This document shows positions 7,794-15,217 of a stretch of DNA of 64,000 nt, one piece after another; the stretch's first letter is position 1; every line of letters starts with the position of its first letter. The stretch is from JAFALK01 sp042701975 (lineage in GTDB: Bacteria > Pseudomonadota > Gammaproteobacteria > Burkholderiales > Burkholderiaceae_C). Position numbers and translations under genes: made by a program. A model generated the notes under the pieces. That model had not been told where the DNA came from. It was given only the letters and a program-made list of their open reading frames with translations, and made no database searches. The stretch lies in contig CP170561.1 of the NCBI GenBank assembly GCA_042701975.1, forward strand, positions 2,418,001-2,482,000, in the 5' to 3' direction.

Positions 7794-9962
7794 GTGAGAC
7801 GGAGACAGTTTGTTTTTGGCCCCATGTTCCATCGGGTCTTGGGTTGGGTCGTGGCGGTCCTTTTGGCAGGCGTTGCGGGCACGGCCCGCGCCGAAGACGG
7901 GCACGAGTTGTGGCTTCGCCATGCGGCGCTGGAGGGGGCGGCGCGCACAGCCACCGCGCAACAGGCGAGGGTGGTCGTCAACCTTGAACCCGATTCACCG
8001 ACGCTGGCCGCCGCCGTGGCGGAGTTGCAGCGCGGCGTGAAGGGCATGACCGGCCGCGAGCCGGCTCGCGCGGCTCAACTGGAGGCCGGCGCCTTGGTCC
8101 TGGCCCGCCCGGCCAGCCTGGCGAAGCGGGGGCTAACTTTGAATCTGGACGTACCCGCCCTGGGTGCCGAGGGCTATCTGCTGCGCCATGCCACGCTGCA
8201 GGGCAAGCCCGTGACCGTCATCGCCGCCAACAGCGGCATCGGCCTGCTCTACGGCAGCTTCGCCTGGCTGCGCGCGGCCGAGACGGGCGCCGATCTGGCC
8301 CATCTCGATCAGCAATCTGCGCCGCGCATCGAGCGCCGCCTGCTCAACCACTGGGACAACCTCGACCGCACGGTGGAGCGTGGCTATGCGGGCTCCTCCT
8401 TGTGGGATTGGTGGCGCCTGCCCGACATGCGCGATCCGCGTTACGTCGAATACGCGCGCGCCAATGCGTCGCTGGGCATCAACGGCGCGGTGCTGAACAA
8501 CGTCAATGCCAAGGCCGAATCGCTGACCCAGCCTTATCTGTTGAAGGCTGCGGCGCTGGCGGACACCTTCCGGCCGTATGGCGTGCGCGTCTATCTCTCG
8601 GCGCGCTTCTCCTCGCCGATCGAGCTCGGCGGCCTGAAGACCGCCGATCCGCTCGACCCCGCCGTGCGCGCCTGGTGGAAGAAGAAGGTCGATGAGATCT
8701 ACACCCTGATCCCGGATTTCGGCGGCTTCCTCGTCAAGGCCAACTCCGAAGGCCAGCCCGGCCCGCAGGACTACGGCCGCAGCCATGCCGACGGCGCCAA
8801 CATGCTGGCCGAGGCCTTGGCACCGCACGGCGGCATCGTGATGTGGCGCGCCTTCGTGTACTCACAGCACGATGCCGACGACCGGGCCAAGCAGGCCTAC
8901 AACGAGTTCAAGCCCTTGGACGGCCAGTTCGCCCCCAACGTCATCGTTCAGGTGAAGAACGGCGCCATCGATTTCCAGCCGCGCGAGCCGCTGCATCCGC
9001 TGTTCGGTGCGATGCCCAAGACGCCGCTGGCGCTGGAGGTGCAGATCACCAAGGAGTACCTGGGCTTCTCCACGCACATGGCCTACCTGGGCTCCTTGTT
9101 CGAGGAGACGCTCAAGTCAGACACAGGCTACGGCTCCACCACCGCGCAACTGCTGATGAAGCAAAAGCCCAGCGTCTTCGCCGGTGTGGCCAACATCGGC
9201 ACCGATCGCAACTGGAGCGGCTCGCATTTCGACCCGGCCAACTGGTACGCGTTCGGCCGCATGGCCTGGGATCCGGAGCTTTCTGCGCAAGCCGTGGCGC
9301 ATGAATGGGTGGTGCAGACCTGGGGTGCTGACCCTCAGGTTCAGCGCATCGTCGAATCGATGATGGGCGGCTCGCGCGAGGCGGTGGTCGATTACATGAC
9401 GCCGCTGGGCCTGCATCACCTGATGGGATCGGGCCATCACTACGGCCCGGCGCCCTGGGTCGCCGACCTGGAGCGGCCGGACTGGAATCCCGTTTATTAC
9501 CACCGTGCGGGCAAGGACGGCATCGGCTTCGATCGCTCGCCGACGGGCAGCAAGGCCACCGAGCAATACGCGCCGCAGCTGGCCAAGCTGTATGCCGATG
9601 CACGCACGACACCCGAGCCGCTGCTGCTGTGGTTCCATCATCTGCCCTGGGACTACAAATTGCGTTCAGGCCGCACGCTGTGGACTGAGCTGATCGCGCA
9701 CTACGACCGCGGCGTGTCCTACGTCGGCACGATGCGCACGCAATGGGAAGGGCTGCGCGGCAAGGTCGACGCCGAGCGCCACGCAGAAGTGGCCGCAGCG
9801 CTGGCGCAGCAAGACCGCGAGGCGCGCTGGTGGCGCGATGCCTGCCTGGCGTACTTCCAGTCGGTCTCGGGCCAGCCGTGGCCGCAAGGCGTGCGCAAGC
9901 CCGAGCTGTCGCTGCCTGAATACCAAGCCTTGCGCTTCCGTTTCGTCCCGGGTCATCACTGA
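7794..9962 (+). CDS. aguA: Glycoside hydrolase family 67 alpha-glucuronidase
   Basis: Removes (4-O-methyl)-D-glucuronate from the non-reducing terminal xylose of aldouronic acids. 722 residues, the normal GH67 length. Signature segments: KANSEGQPGPQDYG with the acid Glu (319 from this start), AIDFQPREP (Asp393) and QITKEYLG (Glu421); the spacing of these three matches the catalytic trio of characterised GH67 enzymes. N-terminal signal peptide VVAVLLAGVAGTARA implies periplasmic location. The start is a GTG preceded by GAGG; an ATG at 7824 gives a shorter signal peptide but has no well-placed ribosome-binding site. Released glucuronate would be handled by the uronate dehydrogenase two genes on. 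Confidence 0.96.
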   Translation: MRRRQFVFGPMFHRVLGWVVAVLLAGVAGTARAEDGHELWLRHAALEGAARTATAQQARVVVNLEPDSPTLAAAVAELQRGVKGMTGREPARAAQLEAGALVLARPASLAKRGLTLNLDVPALGAEGYLLRHATLQGKPVTVIAANSGIGLLYGSFAWLRAAETGADLAHLDQQSAPRIERRLLNHWDNLDRTVERGYAGSSLWDWWRLPDMRDPRYVEYARANASLGINGAVLNNVNAKAESLTQPYLLKAAALADTFRPYGVRVYLSARFSSPIELGGLKTADPLDPAVRAWWKKKVDEIYTLIPDFGGFLVKANSEGQPGPQDYGRSHADGANMLAEALAPHGGIVMWRAFVYSQHDADDRAKQAYNEFKPLDGQFAPNVIVQVKNGAIDFQPREPLHPLFGAMPKTPLALEVQITKEYLGFSTHMAYLGSLFEETLKSDTGYGSTTAQLLMKQKPSVFAGVANIGTDRNWSGSHFDPANWYAFGRMAWDPELSAQAVAHEWVVQTWGADPQVQRIVESMMGGSREAVVDYMTPLGLHHLMGSGHHYGPAPWVADLERPDWNPVYYHRAGKDGIGFDRSPTGSKATEQYAPQLAKLYADARTTPEPLLLWFHHLPWDYKLRSGRTLWTELIAHYDRGVSYVGTMRTQWEGLRGKVDAERHAEVAAALAQQDREARWWRDACLAYFQSVSGQPWPQGVRKPELSLPEYQALRFRFVPGHH

Positions 9963-10074
9963 TCCGGCCCTGACCGCGCGATCAAGTTTTGCTTGCACAA
10001 TGTCACCGAGCTGACGGTTCGTACGGAGGTCGTCGGCAGCAATCACAGAGCATGCAGAAGACTCGAGGTCCAGA

Positions 10075-11172
10075 TTGAAGCCCAAAGCCAGCGCCGCAAC
10101 ACGCCCAGCACGCAGCTCCAAGGTGGCCACCATCGCCGACGTGGCCAGCCTGGCCGGCGTCTCGCCCATGACGGTTTCGCGGGTGGTCAATGGTGAACAG
10201 AACGTGCGTCCCGACACGCGGGCCAAAGTGCTGGCCGCCATCGAATCGCTGAACTACCGGCCCAACCAGGCTGCGCGCCACTTGGCGGGTTCGCAGCCGG
10301 TACGCATCGGCATGCTCTACAACGACCCGAACGCCGGCTATCTCAACGAGTTCCTGATCGGGCTGCTCAACAAGGCCGGCATGAGCCATGTGCAGCTGGT
10401 CGTGCAGAAGTGCGAATCGCGCGAGCATGAGGACAAGCAGGTCGAGGCCATGATCGCCAGTGGCATCGACGGGCTCATCCTGCCGCCGCCGTTCTGCGAC
10501 TCGCGCGCGTTGCTGGAGCTCGTGGTCAACACCGACACGCCTTCCGTGGTGGTCTCCAGCGCGCAGCCGGACGAGCAGGTCTCCTCGGTGGGCATCGACG
10601 ACTTCAAGGCCGCCTACGAAATGACGCGGCACCTGCTGCAACTTGGCCACCATCGCCTGGGCTTCATCATCGGCGACCCGAACCAGAAATCCAGCGAGAA
10701 CCGCTTGAACGGCTTCCACGCCGCGATGCGCGATGCGGGCCTGGTGATCGAAGAGGAAGAAGTGCTGGCCCAAGGCATGTTCACCTACCGCTCGGGCCTG
10801 GATGCGGCCGAGTCGCTGCTCTCGCAGAAGCAGCGCCCCACGGCCATCTTCGCCAGCAACGACGACATGGCTGCGGCCACGGTCGCCATCGCGCACCGCA
10901 TGGGCCTGGACGTGCCCAGCGACCTGACCGTGGTGGGCTTCGACGATGCGCCGTTGGCCACCACCATCTGGCCCGAGCTGACCACCGTGCGCCAGCCCAT
11001 CATGGACATGGCGGCCCAGGCCGTCGATTTGCTCGTTCGCCAGCTGCGCGCGCGCCGCGCGGGCGAATCGCCCGGCAGCGAGCATGTGCTGATGGACTTC
11101 GAGCTGATCCGCCGGCAGTCCGACGCCGCGCCGCGCCTGCGCCCGCCTGCACGGCTGGGCGCAGCGGGCTGA
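10075..11172 (+). CDS. LacI-family transcriptional regulator (likely controller of the xylan regulon)
   Basis: 365 residues: an N-terminal lysine/arginine-rich tail of about 15 residues, the HTH VATIADVASLAGVSPMTVSRVVNG, the hinge NQAARHLAGSQPVRIGML, and a periplasmic-binding-protein-like effector domain ending DFELIRRQS. The only start upstream of the HTH in this frame that leaves it intact is the TTG at 10075 (a GTG directly before the HTH is less likely); the nearby ATG at 10052 is out of frame. It lies between GH67 and uronate dehydrogenase. Six AGCGCT-centred palindromes in the window have the size and central symmetry of LacI-family operators, so it is inferred to repress the locus until a sugar or aldouronate binds. 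Confidence 0.93.
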   Translation: MKPKASAATRPARSSKVATIADVASLAGVSPMTVSRVVNGEQNVRPDTRAKVLAAIESLNYRPNQAARHLAGSQPVRIGMLYNDPNAGYLNEFLIGLLNKAGMSHVQLVVQKCESREHEDKQVEAMIASGIDGLILPPPFCDSRALLELVVNTDTPSVVVSSAQPDEQVSSVGIDDFKAAYEMTRHLLQLGHHRLGFIIGDPNQKSSENRLNGFHAAMRDAGLVIEEEEVLAQGMFTYRSGLDAAESLLSQKQRPTAIFASNDDMAAATVAIAHRMGLDVPSDLTVVGFDDAPLATTIWPELTTVRQPIMDMAAQAVDLLVRQLRARRAGESPGSEHVLMDFELIRRQSDAAPRLRPPARLGAAG

Positions 11173-11218
11173 AGCCAGGCTTGCGCGCGCCTGCGTTTTT
11201 GGTATTTGGAGTCCTTGC

Positions 11219-12040
11219 ATGATTGAAGAAGAACTGACCGCGCTGCGCTTCGAGCGCATTCTGCTGACCGGTGCGGCCGGCAACCTCGGCCGCGTGCTGC
11301 GCCCGCGACTCAAGCGCTACTGCAACAAGCTGCGCCTCTCCGACATGGCCGACCTGGGCCTTGCCGCCGAGGGCGAGGAGCTGTTCAACACCCGCCTGGA
11401 AGACAAGGCCGCGGTGAGCGCGCTGCTCGAAGGCGTGGATGCCGTCATCCACTTCGGCGGACTCTCGACCGAGCACGACTTCGAGAGCATCCTGGAAGCC
11501 AACATCCGCGGCTCCTTTCACATCTTCGACGCGGCCCGCAAGCACGGCGTCAAGCGCGTGATCTTCGCCAGCTCGGTCCATGCCACCGGCTTCTACAAGC
11601 AGAGCGAGACCATCACGCCTCAGGCCGCCGCGCGGCCCGACGGTAACTACGGCTTGTCCAAGGCCTTCGGCGAAGACCTGGCGCAGTTCTACTTCGACCG
11701 CTACGGCGTCGAATCGGTCAGCGTGCGCATCGGCTCCTGCTGGCCCGAGCCCGTCGACCGCCGCATGCTGGCGAGCTGGCTGAGCTTCGATGACATGGAG
11801 CGCTTGCTCGTGGCCTGCCTCACGGCGCCCGTGGTCGGCCACTCGACCATCTACGGCGTGAGCGACAACCGGCAGACCTGGTGGGACAACAACAGCGCCC
11901 GCCACATTGGCTACAAGCCCAAAGACAGCTCCGAGCAGTTCCGCCTGAAGCTGGAGGCCAAGCAGCCGCACATCGACACCAAGGATCCGGTGGCGATGTA
12001 CCAGGGCGGCGCCTTTGTCACGCTCGGCCCGTTCGAATAG
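11219..12040 (+). CDS. udh: Uronate dehydrogenase (NAD+-dependent)
   Basis: Oxidises D-glucuronate (or galacturonate) to the aldarolactone, entering the oxidative glucarate route. 273 residues, the expected length for bacterial Udh of the short-chain dehydrogenase superfamily. Rossmann motif GAAGNLGR near residue 18, SSVHATGFY with the catalytic Ser, and Tyr-Gly-Leu-Ser-Lys (YxxxK) in DGNYGLSKAFGEDL; the closing VAMYQGGAFV is also typical. GGAG lies nine bases upstream of the ATG, and the gene follows lacI by 46 bases. It explains the fate of glucuronate freed by GH67/GH115. The next enzymes (glucarate dehydratase, KDG dehydratase) are not in the window, although a semialdehyde dehydrogenase at 53.6 kb could serve the last step. 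Confidence 0.9.
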   Translation: MIEEELTALRFERILLTGAAGNLGRVLRPRLKRYCNKLRLSDMADLGLAAEGEELFNTRLEDKAAVSALLEGVDAVIHFGGLSTEHDFESILEANIRGSFHIFDAARKHGVKRVIFASSVHATGFYKQSETITPQAAARPDGNYGLSKAFGEDLAQFYFDRYGVESVSVRIGSCWPEPVDRRMLASWLSFDDMERLLVACLTAPVVGHSTIYGVSDNRQTWWDNNSARHIGYKPKDSSEQFRLKLEAKQPHIDTKDPVAMYQGGAFVTLGPFE

Positions 12041-12191
12041 CCGAGGCGGGCCGCAAGCTGCTCCGCTTGGACGCTGTGAAGTGCGCAGCGCGTGCGCACG
12101 CGCTGAACTGTTGCCTCAGTTGTGCGGCTTTACGTCGACTTGGGAACATTCCTGAGGTGATCCGGCCGGTCTCCCCTTAAGATGCGCGCAA

Positions 12192-12205
12192 AGATAGCGC
12201 TACCA
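12192..12205. promoter_or_regulatory. AGCGCT-type operator before the SGNH/GH35/GH115 operon
   Basis: AGATAGCGCTACCA, 17 bases upstream of the esterase ATG and just before its GGAGGAG ribosome-binding site. Same motif as at 7704, 18236, 25424 and 56190. A protein bound here would block transcription start or elongation into the operon. Confidence 0.65.
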
Positions 12206-12222
12206 TCCGCTACGGAGGAGAC

Positions 12223-13518
12223 ATGATCCATCGCCCCTGTGCGCTCAGGAAGAGTGCAGTACTGCTGCTGTGCCTTGCCGCAGCGCTTTCCGCTGCATCG
12301 GCCAAACCAGCCCAACGATCCAAGGGCGCCGAGCCCGAGCACTGGGTCTCCGCCTGGGGCAGTGCCCAGATGGTGGCCGAAGGCAACAACGCCTTGCCGG
12401 CCGACCAGTGGGCCGACGCCAGCCTGCGCCAGATCGTTCGCATCTCGCTGCCGGCCAAGATGCTGCGCGTTCGCATCAGCAACGTCTTCGGCACCTCGCC
12501 GTTGCGCATTGACGGCGGCTCCGTCGCTCTCGCGCAGCAGGTCGGATCGCCGGAACTGCAGCCGGGCACGGCGCGTGAGCTGCGCTTCATGGGCGAGCCG
12601 GGCGTCACCATCCCGCCCGGCGCCGAATACCTGAGCGATCCCGTCGAGCTGCAGGCCGCAGCCGGCGCCGATCTGGCGATCAGCCTGCATTTGCCCGCAG
12701 CACCCACGCCGCAGACCGGCCATCCCGGCTCGCGCAGCAAGAGCTTCGTGATCTCTGGCAACCAGGTGATGAGCGAGCAGTGGGCCGAGCCGCGCACAGC
12801 GGAACGCTGGTACCTGCTGGCCGATGTGGAAGTGCGCGCACCGCGTTCGGTCGGCGCCATCGTGGCACTCGGCGATTCGATCACCGACGGCTACGGCGTG
12901 AAGACCGACGCCAACACGCGCTGGACCGACTTCCTCTTTCAACGTCTGCAGAAGGATCGCAAGCCGCTGCAGATCGGCATCGTCAACACCGGCATCGGGG
13001 GCGGCCGGCTGCTGCGCGACGGCCTCGGCCCCAACCTCTCGGCTCGCTTCGAGCGCGAGGTGCTGGGCCGCTCGGGCGTGAGCCACGCGGTGGTGCTGAT
13101 CGGCGTGAACGATCTCGGCGTGCAGCACCGCAACAAGGAAGACAGCCCCGAGGCGCGCGCCCAGCTGATCATGGAGCTGAAGGCCGGCCTGCACAACATC
13201 GTCCAGCGCGCGCACGCCCACGGCATCTGCGTGATCGGCGGCACCGTCACGCCCTACACGGGCAGCGACTACTACAAGCCCGGCGCCGAGAACGACGCCG
13301 ACCGCCAGACGCTGAACCGCTGGATCCGCGAGAGCGGCACCTTCGATGGCGTGGCCGATTTCGATGCCGCCACGCGTGATCCCGCGCATCCCGAACAGTT
13401 GGCCGCCTGGGCCGGCTTCGGCGACGGCCTGCACCTGAGCGCCGACGGCCAGAAGGCCTTGGCCGAAGCGATTCCCCTGAAGGGCTTGAGCGCCTGCAAA
13501 TGGAGCTACAAACAATGA
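12223..13518 (+). CDS. Exported SGNH/GDSL hydrolase, probable acetylxylan esterase
   Basis: Probably removes acetyl groups from xylan or its oligomers. 431 residues: signal peptide ALRKSAVLLLCLAAALSAASA, a beta-rich N-terminal domain (HWVSAWGSAQM to about residue 190), then the SGNH catalytic domain with block I GDSITDGYG (nucleophile Ser), block III GVND, and block V DGLHLS (Asp and His). A strong GGAGGAG precedes the ATG. Its TGA overlaps the next gene's ATG (ATGA), indicating translational coupling with the GH35-like gene. The acetyl specificity is inferred from the xylan context; the family also includes other carbohydrate esterases and lipases. Confidence 0.85.
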   Translation: MIHRPCALRKSAVLLLCLAAALSAASAKPAQRSKGAEPEHWVSAWGSAQMVAEGNNALPADQWADASLRQIVRISLPAKMLRVRISNVFGTSPLRIDGGSVALAQQVGSPELQPGTARELRFMGEPGVTIPPGAEYLSDPVELQAAAGADLAISLHLPAAPTPQTGHPGSRSKSFVISGNQVMSEQWAEPRTAERWYLLADVEVRAPRSVGAIVALGDSITDGYGVKTDANTRWTDFLFQRLQKDRKPLQIGIVNTGIGGGRLLRDGLGPNLSARFEREVLGRSGVSHAVVLIGVNDLGVQHRNKEDSPEARAQLIMELKAGLHNIVQRAHAHGICVIGGTVTPYTGSDYYKPGAENDADRQTLNRWIRESGTFDGVADFDAATRDPAHPEQLAAWAGFGDGLHLSADGQKALAEAIPLKGLSACKWSYKQ

Positions 13519-15194
13519 AGCCGCTGTTCTCGCGCCTGTGCATGGCGCTGACTTTGGGCGTTAGCGCTGCCGCATCCCTCGCTCAAGCCGCCGACCTGCC
13601 CACGTTGCGCCGCCAGGGCACGGCGACCCAGCTGATCGTGGATGGCAAGCCCTTCCTGGGCCGTGGCGGCGAGCTGGGCAACAGCAGCGCTGAGCCCGAC
13701 TACCTGCGCCCCTACTGGCCCAAGCTCAAGGCCATGAACCTGAACATGGTCGTGGCGCCGGTCTACTGGAACCTGCTCGAGCCGCAGGAGGGCAAGTTCG
13801 ATTTCTCGACCATCGACGGCTTGCTGCGTGACGCGCGTGCCAACGAGATGCGGCTGACGCTGCTGTGGTTCGGCAGCTGGAAGAACAGCATGTCCTGCTA
13901 CGTGCCGGACTGGGTCAAGCTCGACGCGCAGCGCTTCCCGCGTTCGCGCGATGCCCAGGGTCGCGCGCTGGAGATCCTCTCGCCCTTCATCGACACCAAT
14001 CGCGAGGTGGACCAGCGCGCCTTTGCCGCGCTCATGCGCCATCTGCGCGAGGTGGACACGCAGCACACGGTCGTCATCGTGCAGGTGGAGAACGAGATCG
14101 GCATGATCCCCGACGCGCGCGACCACGGCGCGCCGGCCGAGAAGGCCTGGAACGCGCCGGTACCGGCTGCGCTGATGAAGGCGCTGGAAGGCAATGCCGA
14201 CAAGCTCGCGCCCGAACTGCGCGCGCTGTGGCAGGCCGCTGGATCCAAGCGCTCGGGCCGCTGGGACGAGGTCTTTGGCCCCGGCGCCGCGACCGAGGAA
14301 CTCTTCATGGCCTGGCACTTCGCGCGCTACACCGATGCGGTCGCCGCCGCCGGCAAGCGTGAGCTTGCGCTGCCGATGTATGCCAACGCCGCGCTGATCC
14401 GCCCCGGCTACCAGCCCGGCCAGTACCCGAGCGCTGGCCCGCTGCCGCACCTGATCGATGTCTGGCGCGCCGGTGCGCCCACGCTGGACTTCATCGCCCC
14501 GGACGTCTACTTCCCCAACTTCGCGCACTGGGCGCGGCTGTACACGCGCTCCAACAATCCGCTGTTCGTGCCGGAAGCGCTGCGCAGCGTGGACGCCGCG
14601 GCCAACGCGCTCTATGCCTTTGGCGCGCACGGCGCCATCGGCTTCTCGCCGTTTGCCATCGAGTCGAGCACCGAGCCCGGCGCCAGCTATCTGGCTGGCG
14701 GCTTCGATCTCGTGCGCCAGCTCACGCCGCTGTTGAGCGAGAAGATGGGCCGTGGCCAGACGCTGGGCTTTCTGCAGGAGTCGCCCGAGGCCGTGCAGCC
14801 ACAGCAGCAGCGCATCGGCCGCTGGATCATCAACGCCAGCTTCGAGCGCAACGCACCGCCGCAACTGGCCGACGGTCTGGCCGTGGTGATCGGCACCGAG
14901 AACAGTGCCTTCGCCGCCGATCGCCGCAATGGCGCGGCGCCCGCGGGCGGCCTGGCCATCCAGCTCGGCGAGGATGAGTTCTTGTTCGCCGGCATCGGCA
15001 TCACGCTCACCTTCAACAGCATCGAGGCCGGCTGGCAGGTGGGCCTGCTGTCCGTCGAGGAAGGCCGTTACGAGGATGGCAAGTGGGTGCACATCCGCTG
15101 GCTCAGCGGTGACCAGACGCACCAGGGTCGCCACGTGCGGCTCGAGCCCGGCAAGTTCACGACGCAGCGCGTGAAGCTCTACCGCTATCGCTGA
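13515..15194 (+). CDS. Glycoside hydrolase family 35-like beta-galactosidase (DUF5597-type C-terminus)
   Basis: 559 residues with signal peptide MKPLFSRLCMALTLGVSAAASLAQA. The TIM-barrel part carries GRGGELGNSSA, NMVVAPVYWNLLEPQEGKFDF, and VQVENEIGM, whose Asn-Glu pair is the GH35-type acid/base; the DUF5597-like C-terminal part (from about 400) resembles bacterial galactosidases in plant-polymer loci. The ATG at 13515 is preferred over 13500 because it begins the signal peptide and overlaps the preceding stop as ATGA. Activity is not certain: possible substrates are galactose capping 4-O-methylglucuronate side chains, or L-arabinopyranose. It lies in an operon with acetyl esterase and GH115. 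Confidence 0.8.
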   Translation: MKPLFSRLCMALTLGVSAAASLAQAADLPTLRRQGTATQLIVDGKPFLGRGGELGNSSAEPDYLRPYWPKLKAMNLNMVVAPVYWNLLEPQEGKFDFSTIDGLLRDARANEMRLTLLWFGSWKNSMSCYVPDWVKLDAQRFPRSRDAQGRALEILSPFIDTNREVDQRAFAALMRHLREVDTQHTVVIVQVENEIGMIPDARDHGAPAEKAWNAPVPAALMKALEGNADKLAPELRALWQAAGSKRSGRWDEVFGPGAATEELFMAWHFARYTDAVAAAGKRELALPMYANAALIRPGYQPGQYPSAGPLPHLIDVWRAGAPTLDFIAPDVYFPNFAHWARLYTRSNNPLFVPEALRSVDAAANALYAFGAHGAIGFSPFAIESSTEPGASYLAGGFDLVRQLTPLLSEKMGRGQTLGFLQESPEAVQPQQQRIGRWIINASFERNAPPQLADGLAVVIGTENSAFAADRRNGAAPAGGLAIQLGEDEFLFAGIGITLTFNSIEAGWQVGLLSVEEGRYEDGKWVHIRWLSGDQTHQGRHVRLEPGKFTTQRVKLYRYR

Positions 15195-15217
15195 ACTCAG
15201 ACGCAAGGTTGCTCCAG

